From NCBI GenBank assembly GCA_026636295.1, contig CP089454.1, positions 1,116,001-1,180,000 of the forward strand: a stretch of 64,000 nt of DNA, read 5' to 3'. Below, in pieces: positions 1-10,473 of the stretch; positions within the stretch are counted from its first letter, which is position 1; each line of letters starts with the position of its first letter. Origin of the DNA: Medakamo hakoo. Lineage: Eukaryota > Chlorophyta > Trebouxiophyceae > Coccomyxaceae. The notes beneath the pieces are model-generated. The model searched no databases and was not told the origin of the DNA. It saw nothing but the letters and a program-made list of their open reading frames with translations. A program made the translations under genes and the position numbers.

Positions 1-736
1 CGGCGGGCGGCGGCGCGGCCGTGGTGGCCGGCCCGTAGAAAAAGGCCGAGACGGCGACCCGCGCCGGCCCAGCCTTGACCGCCCTGACCTCGTGCGGCGT
101 GGACGACGACCACGCCAACGCCCGGCCGGCGGCGGGGCGGACGACCAGCTCGCAGCACGCGGACGGGTGCAGCACCAGCTCCCCGCCCTGGGCGCCGGCC
201 TGCAGGTAGAGGACGGCGGTCGCGAGCCGGCCGGGCGCGCCGGGCCCGCCGTCCACGTGCTTCGCGTACCCGGGGCTGCCGGGTGCGTACGACGCGACCT
301 GGATGGAGGACCGAGACGGTGGGGCCGCCATGAGGCCGGCGCTGGTCAGGGCGGCCGCCGCGGCGGGGACGAGCGCGTCGACGGCCGCGCGCAGCGCTGG
401 GTAGGGCGCAAGAGACGACCGGTCGATGAAAGCCGCCGTGTCACCGCGGACGCCGGCGTCCGTGTGCCCGCCCGCCAAGCCGCCCTGGCGGCCGTGGACG
501 GTGAGGTAGGCCTGGGCTTCGGCCGCGGCGGACGCGGACGCGGCCGCGGGCAGGAGCGGGTCGGGGTGGAGGAAGGTGGTGGGGAAGGGCCGCGGCGTCG
601 AAGCCGATGCCTCGTCGTCGCTCTCGGCCGGCGCCGGGACGGGCGCCGACACGGCGGCGCTCGCATCGGAGCCTAGGGCCAAAGCCTGGATCTGCTGGCG
701 CAAAGCCAGGGGCAGGGCGGCCAGGCGGGCCTCCAT
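1..736 (-). CDS. 2-oxoglutarate/Fe(II) prolyl hydroxylase, EGLN-like (partial)
   Basis: The gene runs off the left edge, so the C-terminus is missing; 245 codons are visible from the ATG at 736 and no intron is seen. The C-terminal half is a double-stranded beta-helix dioxygenase. The iron triad reads H160-x-D162 (in YAKHVDGG) and H215 (in PHEVRAV), and R226 sits where the 2-oxoglutarate-binding arginine lies in the PHD/EGLN family. GGELVLH follows the pattern of the central strands. The family hydroxylates prolines using oxygen and 2-oxoglutarate; PHD enzymes act in oxygen sensing in animals, but the substrate here is unknown. The first 60 residues are acidic, low-complexity and unassigned. 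No signal peptide is evident, so a cytosolic or nuclear place is inferred. Confidence 0.8.
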   Translation of the reverse strand, partial: MEARLAALPLALRQQIQALALGSDASAAVSAPVPAPAESDDEASASTPRPFPTTFLHPDPLLPAAASASAAAEAQAYLTVHGRQGGLAGGHTDAGVRGDTAAFIDRSSLAPYPALRAAVDALVPAAAAALTSAGLMAAPPSRSSIQVASYAPGSPGYAKHVDGGPGAPGRLATAVLYLQAGAQGGELVLHPSACCELVVRPAAGRALAWSSSTPHEVRAVKAGPARVAVSAFFYGPATTAAPPPA

Positions 737-1167
737 CGTGCGTGAAATGTGACAGTGCGTGAAAAAAACGGGCGCGCGGGCCGCCCCCTTGGCCTTCCAT
801 CACACGCACACCCGTCGCGCATGCACACTCTCCCCACACTCTCTTAACACTCACATAAAAATCGCGCGCTCGTCCACACCCCACCAGTCAAGTCAGGCAT
901 TGTAAAAAGGGGGAGGCGCGGATGACAAAATCCGATTTTAGAGATATGGGATTGATTGGGTTTTTTTTTCGGCCGAAAGAAGAGGGAGGGGGCCTGGCCA
1001 GCGCGGGGTGGTGGTGGGGGGCGGGGGAGAGGTGCAACCCCTCTCCCGCCCACACAACAGGCGCCGCGACAGCCATGTCCCGGCCCGCCCGCCCTCTTCC
1101 CCGGGCATGAATCGCACTTAAATAGAGGACAGCAGCAGCAGCAGCACACACACACACCACCAGCCCA
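737..1167. other. intergenic: 3' region of GH5 and 5' region of oxygenase
   Basis: Both flanking genes read leftwards, so this stretch holds the 3' UTR of the cellulase and the promoter and leader of the oxygenase. It contains a CAG/CA microsatellite just after the GH5 stop (about 1130-1160) and a T-run near 960. I see no convincing coding sequence. Confidence 0.5.
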
Positions 1168-2758
1168 TCACAGGCCCAGCTGGCGCAGGGAGTCGATCTT
1201 GGACCAGTCGATGTCGCGCGGGTTGTTGGACGAGACGATGCCGCCCGTGTCGGCCGAGTTGGAGTTCCACCCCCAGTAGAACCAGCCGGAGAAGTCGCCC
1301 CGGCCGTAGTAGGAGGCCAGCGAGTTCCAGCAGTCGCGCTCGTTCTGGCCGCCCGTCCAGAAGTTGTTGGACGTCTCGCCGACGATGGCCGCAAACTGGT
1401 GGCACGTCCCGTCCTTGTTGCAGTAGCCGGGCGCGCGGATCTTGCCGCCAAACGAGTTGTCCAGGCGGTCGTACATTTCCTGGCCGCGGAAGCCGTCGAC
1501 GGCCTTGGAGGAGGACGGGCAGTAGATGTGCGGGGCCAGGATGGCCTGCTTGACCCAGGGCTTGGCCACGGCCGCCTCGAAGAAGGGCGTCGCGTCGGAC
1601 ACCTTGCCGCCGTACTGGGCAATCGTCTTGGGGTTGGTGATGAAGCCGTCGCCCCAGTTGGCCTTGGCCGCGGACTGGCCCGTGCCCTCGATGACGAACA
1701 GGCAGTCGGGGCACTGCGGGTACAGGCGGTCGATGGCGCGCAGGTACAGGTCGGTCAGGCCCGGGTTGCCGTTGGCGGCCTCCCACCGGATGTTGTACCT
1801 GAGTGGCAGGGGGGGAGGGGTGTATTTTTTTCCCGTGAGCGTTGGGGTTTTTTTTTGCGGGGCGGCCAGTCCCTTCCCTCGTCCCACGCGCGCTCCACCT
1901 CTCCCCTCCTCAATGCACAGCACGAAACAAAAAGGGGGCAAGCAAGCAAAAAAAAACGCACGCGTCGGGCTCGTTGATGAGGTCGATCAGCAGCTTGCCA
2001 GACACCGTCGGGTTGGCGTGCAAGTCCTTGACCAGCTTCTCCCAGTTGTTGATGAAGGAGTCGACGTCCCGGAAGGCCAGGTCGCCCACGTTGTTGGCCT
2101 TGCCCGAGTTGTGGAAGTCGACCATGACGTACATGCCCTGGGACGCGATGTAGTCGACGGCCCACAGGAAGCGGGAGTAGACCGAGTCGTCGGGGATGCC
2201 CTCATTGCACCGGCCGCCCACGTACGGCGGCTGGCCGTTCCAGCTGGACCCGCCGGGCGGGGTGACGGACGCGACCAGGGCGCCGGCCGACGCCTTGGAG
2301 CACCACATGTTGTACGGCTTGTCGTACGCGGACGAGTAGAGCGTGTCGAAGTTGAAGCCGATGCGGACGGCGTTGAAGCCGAGCGACTTGATGCGCCAGA
2401 CGACGGTGCGGAAGTCTTTGGTCATGGAGTCGGTGCCCGCGTACAGGTCGGACAGCATCTTGTACCCGTTGTTGAAGCCGAACCAGCAGATGCCCTTGAA
2501 GTAGGCCTGTTGTGTGGGTGGGTGGGTGGTGGTGGTGGTGGGGAAGGGAGGGATGAGAGGGGATGGAGGTGAGGTGTGGCCGAGTGGCCACGCGGGCGCG
2601 CGGGGGCTCGTCCCTTCCCTCCCCATCATCCATCCACCCCTCTCATCATCACAACGCACGTCCGCCTTGCCGCCGCTGGTCGTCAGGGCGGAGCCGGAGC
2701 CGGCCGCCAGCAGGACGAGGGCGGCCACGGCGACCGCCAGGGTGAGGCGGGGCGCCAT
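1168..2758 (-). CDS. secreted glycoside hydrolase family 5 (endoglucanase-like)
   Basis: Three exons: 2758-2660, 2506-1962 and 1798-1168, giving 424 residues; phase is kept across both GT-AG introns. Residues 1 to about 25 are a signal peptide (hydrophobic run AVAVAALVLLAAG). The GH5 barrel follows. The acid/base is E212 in INEPDA, H305/Y307 in LAPHIY match the family HxY motif, and the nucleophile is probably E356 in AIVGETS. The paired cysteines suit an extracellular enzyme. GH5 enzymes cut beta-1,4-glucans or mannans by a retaining mechanism. In an alga this could serve wall remodelling or use of outside polysaccharide; the sequence does not say which. The NEP motif lies right at the exon 2/3 border. 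Confidence 0.92.
2552..2647. repeat. 11-bp perfect inverted repeat inside GH5 intron 1
   Basis: GATGAGAGGGG at 2552-2562 is exactly complementary to CCCCTCTCATC at 2637-2647, with a 74-nt loop. It lies wholly inside intron 1 (2507-2659) and would bring the two splice sites together in the pre-mRNA. Confidence 0.85.
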
Positions 2759-3772
2759 GGTTTTGGGAGTGGGGCTTGGCGGCGGTGGGAGGCGGGCGCG
2801 GCCTGCGGGTGTGGGTGGCGGCGGATGGAGGGGCGTGAGCAGAGGTGGATGAGCAAAAATCGGGCCTCGAGCGCTCCGGCCCGCGCCCACGCGCCCCACA
2901 CCCGGTGCGACCGTCCAAGGCCGGGGCTTGGCCATCGGAGCAGGCAGTACCAGGGGTGCGGGTGGCGGGCGGACGGCCGAGGGGGGCGCGGGCGGGCGCG
3001 GTGGGGGTGGCCGCGCCGATGGCCCGCGCTTCTCCTCCGACGAGGGATGCGCGGCCACGCCGCGCGCGGTGCCACCACCGCAGGTCATCGCCCTTCTCCA
3101 CCTCTCAGGACTTGCTGATGACGCGGATCAGCGTCCAGAGGAGAAATGAACAGGGGAGACGGGCTGCAAGACCGCCGTCGGAGCCCCGCAGCAGCTGCAC
3201 GCAGGGGAGCCAGACCGTGCGTGTGTGCCTAGCCACAGCCTTTTCGCCGCCGCGGCAGCTGCCGCGCCCTTTCCTGCCTGCCACCACAAGCTCCAGGCTG
3301 GGTTGGGCATGGCGGGCGATCGCGAGGGATCAGGGACAGACGGACGCGGACCAAGGCGCCCAGGCGGCGGCTCCCCCCACTACACACACGCGCGGGGACC
3401 TTAGTTGGCTCCATCGGCCGAGCGCGCACGCCGGCCCATCCCGCACCGCACCGCGCCCGCGCCCGCCGTCCGCCTCCCTCGCGCCACCCACCGGACACTA
3501 GCGCTGTGTCTGGACAAGGCAGCGCGGGGCTCAGGGCGGGGCGGATCGCGGTGGGCGGGTCGTTGCTTACGCCAAAAGAATGGGAGCGCACCTGGCTGGG
3601 CTTTCCTTCGCCGGGGCAAGTCGACGGTCTGTGGAGCGGTGTGTGGAGAGGGTGACCTCTTCCTTTTCCCGCAGAGGGCCTCCCTCCGGCCACCGCACTC
3701 GCACTGGCACTCCCAACCACTCACGCGCACTCGCACTCCACACTCCACGCACGTGCACACCCGCCTAACACG
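2759..3772. other. 1-kb intergenic region
   Basis: This lies upstream of GH5 and downstream of the thioredoxin-like gene, both on the minus strand. It is GC-rich with no protein-family similarity in any frame; long open frames here have arginine- and proline-rich composition typical of out-of-frame GC-rich DNA. It presumably holds the GH5 promoter and the 3' UTR of the next gene. Confidence 0.5.
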
Positions 3773-4676
3773 CTACACGCCCCCCTCTCCTACTCCTGCT
3801 CCGCCCCCCTGCCCGCCCCCCTCCTCGCGACCGCCCCCGACGACCGCCCCCGCCACGCCCGCCCGCCGGCACCCGGCCCACAGCCACACCCGGTCGCTCA
3901 GCTTGCCCGCGTCCGCGCCGTGCCAGGCATCCACCACCCGCCCGCGGCGGTAGACGGCGACAGTGGGCGTGAAGCGCACGTGTGCGGCAGCGTCCGCCAT
4001 GAAATCCACGGTGGCCGCGACGAAGCGTGGCGCGGACGGGGACGGCGCGCGGCCGGCCGCCGGCTCGAGCGCCGGCGCGCGTGTGCTCCACGGCCACCGC
4101 CGCCGCCGCGCTCCCCGCACGCCCCCGCCACCAGTGTGCTCCACCCGGGCCGTGTCAAAGGCTTGGAGCAGGGCGTGGCAGTGCGTGCACCAGGTGGAGC
4201 CGAAGAGGACAAATACCTGTGACGGGGTGGGATGGGATGGGAGGGGGGGGGGGAGGCATGGAGGGCGGCGGGCGGGGGGGGAAGGATGGGGAGGGAGGGA
4301 GGGAGCGGGCGCGCGCCGCCCCCCGCCCCCCGCCCGACCACCCGCCAAGAAGCCTTACCGGCGCGTCCGGGTCGTGGCCGGGTGGGGGCTTGAGAGCCGC
4401 CAGCAGCTCGTCGTCCGTGCGGGCGCCGACCAGGGAGGTGGCGTCCGGTGGGGTGCCGGGCTGTTTTTTTTTTGGGGGGGGGGGTTGGGGACAGGAGAGG
4501 GGAGGAGAGCGCGCGTGAGAGCGAGGGTGGGGTGGCGGGCGCAGCGCAGCGCACAGCGACGGGGGCATGTGTTGCGTGCCGCCCCCCTTTTCCTCTCTCT
4601 CTCTCACCGTCGGCGCGTCCGGCCACTCGATGGAGCCTTCGCCGACCAGGCTGCGATCCACTGTCGACGGCGCCAT
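3773..4676 (-). CDS. thioredoxin-fold protein with CTHC active site
   Basis: Three exons: 4676-4608, 4460-4359 and 4216-3773, giving 204 residues with phase 0 at both junctions. Exon 3 opens with strand VFVLFGSTW, the redox motif C67-T-H-C70 and helix HALLQAF. RFTPTVAVYRRG carries the cis-proline of the fold. The CxxC predicts dithiol-disulphide exchange. An insertion of about 25 arginine/glycine-rich residues separates the active-site helix from the next strand, and its DNA is flanked by an 11-bp direct repeat. The C-terminus is glycine-rich and may be disordered. The N-terminus has no clear targeting signal, and I cannot assign a subfamily. Confidence 0.72.
4081..4144. repeat. 11-bp direct repeat flanking a coding insertion
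   Basis: GTGTGCTCCAC occurs at 4081-4091 and again at 4134-4144, a 53-bp period, inside exon 3 of the thioredoxin-like gene. It marks the ends of the arginine/glycine-rich insertion after the CxxC helix. Confidence 0.8.
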
Positions 4677-4976
4677 CAAGGCGGGAGCGTGTGAGGTGGA
4701 GGCTGCGAGAGAGCCACGCGGCCAAAGAACACGAAAGTCAGTGTGTGCGGTTTTTTTCCGCTTCTCCCTGTCTCCAACACTCCACCCGCCGACGACCGCC
4801 TCACTCCTCCTCACACACACGCGCCCTCCCTCTCCTCCCCTTCCCTCACGCACACCCAAGCCCTAAGACAAAGCAAGGCGACGGGGAAGAGAAGGACGCG
4901 CCAGGCTCGCACCCCCATCCCCCCTCCCCTCCCCATCCCCCATCCCACACACCCCACACACCCCTCCACGCCACCC

Positions 4977-7662
4977 TCACCCGACGCGCGCCCCCCGCTC
5001 CTCCCACTCCAGCCACGGCAGCTCCGACCGGTCCAGCTCCGTCACGGCCCACAGGCTGGGCGCCCGGGCCAGCGCGTTGCGGGCTTCCACCCGGTCGTCA
5101 AACCAGCCGCGCGTCAGCCGGCCTGGCACGTCCCAGTCCGCCCACTCCGCGTAGTCTTGCGCGCCCTTGCCCGCGAGGACGACGACGTCGTCCGGCCCGG
5201 CCGTGCCGATCGCCCACCGGATGGCCATCCACCGGTCCTCGCACACGTACCGCTGGTGCCGCCAGCACTTGTCCATGAGGAAGTCCAGGGTCGTGGAGTC
5301 GACGCGGCCCGGGTCTTGGAGGAACCCCGGCGGGTAGGGCGCGCGCGCGTTGGCGGCCAGCAGCTTGACGGGGAAGCCCGCGCACACGTCCGCCGCGATG
5401 GCGTCCGGCGCCTCGGACCGGGGGTTGCCGTTGGACACGATGACGATGTCCGACTTGTAGTGCGCGGCCTCACCCAGGAAGGGGCGCCCCGCCCGCGGGG
5501 TGTCGCCGTCCGCGGACACGAGCGTGATGACGCGCTTCGCGCCCGCCTCCCGCAGCCCGTCCAGCAGGCCGCCCAGGGCCGCCGCGGTGGCCGCCGCGTC
5601 CACCACCACCGCAAAGGGCTGGCCCTCGTCGATGGACTCGCACCGGCCCGGGATGACTTCCGTGGCCAGGATGCCGCCCGCGATGGTGGCCAGGTCGATG
5701 AGGCCGCCGCCGCCGGCCGGGTTGCCGCCGTCGCGCGCGCCGCCCACCCGGGCCGTCAGGCCGCCCGCGACGGCGGCCAGGACGTTGTAGATGTTGGTCC
5801 GGCCCAGGAGCGTGGTGGAGACGGAGACTTCGACCACTTTGGAGGGAGGGGGAGTGGACGTGCCGGCGGGCGTGGTGGCGGCGGCGGACGACGCGCCGTC
5901 CCCACCGGCCGCGGACTCGGCCCCCGCACCCCCACCCCCCGCGTCGGGGTCGGCCATCCGCACCGCGACCAGCACTTCCGTGTCCCACAGGTCCACCCGC
6001 GACTTTTGGCAGTGCACGTCCGCGCCCTTGTTGTACAGGCCGTAGCTCAGGCTGGGCACGGCGCCGCCGGCCAGGCCGTCCGGCGACGCGCCCAGGGCGG
6101 CCAGCAGGGATGCCGAGCCCGGGTCGTCCAGGTTCAGGACGGCCGTCTGGCGGTCCGGGTCGACCAGGGCGCCGAACGCGGCGGCCAGGGCTTCCACCTC
6201 CGGCGAGTCGGGCGGGCACGGCGCGCCTGTCACCGCGTCGACGGGCGGGCCCGTGTGGAGCAGGACGTTGGGCGAGAGCGCGGCGCCGGCGCCCGCGGCG
6301 AGCGCGCCCGCGCCCAGGCTCACGACCGCGACGGTCGCGCCGCGGTCGCGCGCGCCGGCGAGGACGCGGACCAGGCGCACGCCGTCCGGACACGGTTCGG
6401 GCTCCGGGTACTTGCCCTCGTACGGTGCCAGGTGGAAGGCGGCGGAGCAGGCCCGGTCGGCCGTCGGGTCCGGGACGGACGGGGACCACAGGTCGCCGGA
6501 CGCGTCCAGGCGGTCGGCGTGGATGGCATACTCGGACGAGTCGACCAGCGCGACGAGGGCGCCGGCCTCCTCCAGGATGCCGCGCAGCAGCCAGGCCGTC
6601 GTCGTCTTGCCGGGTCCGCCGACGAGGGCGATGGTGAACAGGTCGGGACAGGCGCCCGGCGACCCGTAGAATTCCGCCGCGAGGGCCGTGCCGACCGCGG
6701 CGGCGGGCGGGCCGGCGATCGCCGGGCCGCCGCCGGCCAGGGTGGAGAACGCCGCGCCCGCGCCCGCCGGTCGGCCGTCCGCGACAGCTTGGGCTGCGGC
6801 GGCAGCGGCGGCGGACGCGGCGTCCGCGGCCGCCGCGGCGGACGACGCCGACACGATGACGACGGGCAGGCCGCCGGCGCGCGCCGACAGGGCCGCCGCG
6901 GCGGCCGCCGGGTGCGCGTCTTCGTCGCTGCCCGGTCCCGCCACCACGACCGCCGCCGCCGCGCCCGCGGCGGCCGCCGCCGCCACGGCTTCACCCGCCG
7001 TCGCGGCGGGCGACCCCCTGTAAAAATCGGGGTACGCGGGCGGGGCGGCCGGGCCTGACCGCGGGGGCGGCCCCCGCCACGCCAGCAGATCGCCCGGCCG
7101 CACGGCCGCCGGGTCAGACTCCACGCCGGCCACGACCACGGCGCCCGGGTCGGCCGGGTCGCCCGCGTACGCGGCGGCGTCAATGCCGACCGCGGACAGC
7201 AGGTCCGCCAGCGTGCGTTCGCGGTGCGGCGGGGTCGGGTAGTCCATGGGCGGCGCGTCGGCGCCGTCGCCGTCGTCGTCCTCGACGCCGCCGCCGCCGC
7301 CGCCCGCGTCGGCCGGGCCGACGGCCCGGCCCCGGCCGCGCGCCGGGCGGTCGTCGCCGGCCACGACGCCCGCGATGGCGGCGTCCAGCACAGACTGGGC
7401 AGGCGGACCGGTGGAGCCGGAGCCGGCCGCGGCGGCGCGGGCGGACGCGGCGGCGGACGCGGCCGCGACGTCGGCCATCAGATCCTCGACGTCGGGCACG
7501 CCCCGGAGGACGCCGCGCCCGCCGCCGCCGCCGCGTCCGTCGTCCACGTCGTCCTCCATGGAGTCGGTCGGCCCGCCGCCGCCCCTGGCGTCAGCCAAGG
7601 CCGAGCCGTAGATGTCGTCGTCCTCGTCCTCGTCCTCGTCGTCGTCGTCGTCATCCTCCAAA

Positions 7663-7695
<33 letters not shown>

Positions 7696-8433
7696 AAGCC
7701 GTCGTCGGTCCCCTGCCCCAGGCCGCCCAGGACGCTGCCGGCCAAGTCGTCGTCGTCCAGCAGCGCGTCATCATCATCCAGGGCCGCGCCGTCGTCGTCA
7801 GCGACGGCGTTCAGGAGGGAGGCGGTCGGCCCGGCGGGGATCGACGCGCGCGGCGCGGGGGGCGGCCCCGGCGCGGCCCACGACGCCCGCCCGGCCGACG
7901 GGCGGGCGGACGTCGACTTTGGGGGCGGCGGGCGTGGGGGAGGGCCGTCGGGCGGCTCGTCGTCCTCGTCAAACGCGTCGTCGCCCTCGTACGGGCGGCC
8001 GGCCCGGCCGCGGGAGCCGGGGGACGGGGCGCCCGTCTCGTCTGTGGGGGAGTGGGGGGGATGGGTGTGGCATGGAGGGCGGGGTGGGTGGCGGAGGGGA
8101 GGGGGGGGGAGTGTGCGCAGGCAGGCGCATGGCCCTTGCCTTGCCCCGCTCCCCCCCGCTCCCCACGCTCTCCCACACCCAGACTAGCCCGCCCAGAATC
8201 ATCTCTAACTCACCCATGCCATCGTCCCTGCGCAGCCGGGCCGACGGAGGGGTTGCATGCGTGAGGCGGCCGAGGGACGGGCGCAGCGGCGGCCGGGAGG
8301 GGCCTAGCCGGCGCGGGAGGCGAGCGTTTGGAGGCTGGGCGACGCTCCGCCATGCTGACGCGCCCGCGGTTGCTGGTCGGATGGCGCGGCCTGGCTCCCG
8401 CGGGGTGGGGTGGGCGGTGGGCAGGGGCGTCAT
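4977..8433 (-). CDS. MurE-like protein, plastid RNA polymerase-associated (PAP11) type
   Basis: Two exons, 8433-8214 and 8041-4977 (phase 1 junction), give 1094 residues. The first 70 residues (S/T/A/R/P-rich, few acids) look like a plastid transit peptide. A long acidic region with poly-Asp (about 185-215) precedes the Mur ligase fold. The nucleotide loop reads GGPGKTTT near residue 548, where ligases have GTNGKTT. NIYNVLAAVAGGL, GRCESIDEGQPFAVVVD and NGNPRSEAP match the plant MurE/PAP11 pattern, but DYAHTP has become DAAATA and DNPR has become GNPR. In land plants PAP11 is needed for plastid-encoded RNA polymerase activity rather than for making peptidoglycan in angiosperms. The changed motifs make a structural role likely, which is inference. 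Confidence 0.83.
7614..7694. repeat. TCG/TCC trinucleotide tract encoding poly-Asp
   Basis: Runs of TCG and TCC on the plus strand encode interrupted poly-aspartate in the acidic N-terminal region of the PAP11/MurE-like protein. The tract stays in frame. Confidence 0.9.
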
Positions 8434-8532
8434 GGCCGTGTGGGAGGGCGAATGCCTGTCGCCGGTGCCGGCGGCCCCCGAAACAAATGCTGTGAGCCGC
8501 GCTGCCCAGCCAGCGACACACAGCGGGGAGTT

Positions 8533-9465
8533 ATGCGGCGCCGCCCGCTCTTCGTCGCCCTGGACGCCGCGGGCGCCAGCCCCGCCACCGCCCGCGCGCT
8601 CGCCGCCGCGTCCCTGGTGCTGCTGCTTGTGTCGTCGCACCTCCCCGCTTCGCCCGTCCCGCCGCACCGCCGCAGCGTGGAGGCCGGCCTGCGCGGCCCG
8701 ACGGCCGCCGCTGGGCCGGCCACCTGCGCGCTCGCGCCCGCCGCGCCTCGCACGCCACTCGTGCACGTCCCACGGCCGCCCTCCGGCGCGGGCGCCCTGT
8801 GCCTCCTCGCGGACGATGAGAGAGCCTGGTCCGCCGCAGCGGCAGCGCTGGCGGCCCTGGCGGCGCCCCCGACGACGGGCCCGGCCCGCCCCGGCCGCGG
8901 CGGGCTCGCGGCCGCGCCGCCGGGCGCGCGCTGCCCGCTCTCCGCCGACCACACGCTGCTGCTGTCCTCGGCGGGCGGGCGCCCGCGCTTCGACTGCGCC
9001 TCCCACCCAGACAGCGGTGACCTGCTGGCCTGGGGCCGGGCGGTCGGCGCCCGCGCCCGCGTTTCGGCCGGCCTGGCGTGCGGGCCGGGCGGCGCCGTCT
9101 CGCTCGCCCTCTCTTCCCCAAACGCGAGCGCCTTGTGCGCGGCCGCCGTCGGAGTCGGCGCCCGCCTCGCCGCGCTGGGCGCGCCCAGTCACAGGGGCGG
9201 CAAAGCGTCTGGTGGGCTGGACGTGCGCACGGCCGCCCGGACGACAGCGCTGGGCGCCGCGCTGGGTGGCGCGTGCGTCGCGGCGGCCGTGCGCGCTGGA
9301 CACACCACGCCGGCCGGCGCCGCTGCCTCCGCCGCCGCTGGCGCGGCCACGGCCGCCGCCGCGTTTGTCGAGCTGCCCTGCCTTCTTCCAGAGGCCACCG
9401 TCCTGTTCGCTGCTGCGTGGACCGCACTCGCTGCGCGTGACACGCGCCGCCCTCGCCCGCGCTGA
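8533..9465 (+). CDS. unknown alanine-rich membrane protein
   Basis: A single uninterrupted frame of 310 residues beginning at the ATG at 8533. I do not recognise the family. An N-terminal hydrophobic stretch (ALAAASLVLLLVSS) could be a signal anchor, and two or three Ala-rich hydrophobic segments in the last 90 residues could cross a membrane. About ten cysteines are spread through the middle. An in-frame ATG at 8410 could extend it, but the extra residues are unremarkable. It starts 99 bp from the divergent PAP11-like gene, so the two may share a promoter. The frame is coding by its length, clean end and spacing between neighbours; function unknown. Confidence 0.5.
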   Translation: MRRRPLFVALDAAGASPATARALAAASLVLLLVSSHLPASPVPPHRRSVEAGLRGPTAAAGPATCALAPAAPRTPLVHVPRPPSGAGALCLLADDERAWSAAAAALAALAAPPTTGPARPGRGGLAAAPPGARCPLSADHTLLLSSAGGRPRFDCASHPDSGDLLAWGRAVGARARVSAGLACGPGGAVSLALSSPNASALCAAAVGVGARLAALGAPSHRGGKASGGLDVRTAARTTALGAALGGACVAAAVRAGHTTPAGAAASAAAGAATAAAAFVELPCLLPEATVLFAAAWTALAARDTRRPRPR

Positions 9466-9538
9466 TTGCCTTTTTTTTGGGTGGGGGCGAGGCCAGCCCA
9501 GTCACACACGCCCCCCCCCCCCCCCGCTCCCCGTCGCC

Positions 9539-10365
9539 TCACTCCACCAGCCACGGCTCCACCGCCCGGCTCCACTGCACGCGGGCGTCCGACCCACCAA
9601 ACCACAGGGCCGCTTCGCGCTCCCCGTTCTCGGGCGAGTCGGAGCCGTGGACGACGTTGCGGCCGGTCTGGACCGCGAAATCGCCGCGGATGGTCCCCGG
9701 CGCGGCCGCCAGCGGGTTGGTCGCGCCGATGAGCAGGCGCGCCGACGCGACGACGCCGTCGCCCTCCCATACCATGGCGACGACCGGGCCCGAACAGATG
9801 TAGGCCACCAGGTCCCCGAAAAAGGGCTTGGCCGCCAGGTCCTTGTAATGCTCTTCCGCCAGGGACCGGGGCGGCGTGAACAGCTTGAGCGCGGTCAGCT
9901 TGAAGCCCTTGCGCTCCAGGCGGCCGATGATCTCCCCGACCAGGCCGCGCTGGACGCCGTCGGGCTTGACCTGGGTGTGGTGGGTGGGTGGGTGGGTGGG
10001 GGCAGGGATGTGTTGGTCCGCGAGCATCGTGGTGGAGAGGGGCGGGTGGGGGCGGGTGTGGCCAGGTGGGCGCGCGAGCGCATCCGCGGCGGCCGCGCCC
10101 CCTTCCCACCAGCCCCTCCGCCACCAACCCCACCCCGCACCATGATGTAGCTGATTTCGGCGCGGGCCAGGACAGCGCCGCGGCGGGCGACAGCGGCCCG
10201 GCGGCCCGCCGGGCGCCAGGCAGACGCGCGCGGCGCGACGACGGCGGCTTGGCGCGGCGCGGCAACGCACGCCCGCGGCGCGGTGAGGGGGGCGTGAGCC
10301 AGACCGGCACGCGGTGTGGTGGACGTGTGAACGCCGCGCGAGTTAGTAACGCAAACAGACGCCAT
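9539..10365 (-). CDS. nucleoside diphosphate kinase, probably plastidic
   Basis: Two exons, 10365-10141 and 9970-9539 (phase 0), give 218 residues. Residues 1 to about 70 are rich in A, R, S, T and V, as in chloroplast transit peptides. The mature protein begins ISYIM then [13 protein letters not shown]; the intron falls exactly inside this hallmark. The phospho-acceptor is H183 in NVVHGSDS, the conserved NDPK active-site histidine, and the rest of the kinase fold is intact. It transfers the gamma-phosphate between nucleoside triphosphates and diphosphates. It converges with the unknown membrane protein gene, with 73 bp between stop codons. Confidence 0.95.
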
Positions 10366-10473
10366 TGTGGGGATGTGTGCCGGTGGGGAGGGAGGGGAGG
10401 GCGGGACGGAAAAGGTGTGTTTTTCACGTGTGGCACCGGCACGACCTCCCCCACCTCCCCACCACCCACCCAG

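Noticed and set aside
2845-3501. 218-codon plus-strand open frame in the GH5 upstream region
   Set aside because: Composition is Arg/Pro-rich like other out-of-frame GC-rich sequence; no domain, no homology pattern, and it runs through the GH5 promoter.
8214-8258. Short first exon of the PAP11 gene starting at ATG 8258
   Set aside because: That frame does not keep phase with exon 2; the frame from ATG 8433 does and gives a transit-like leader.
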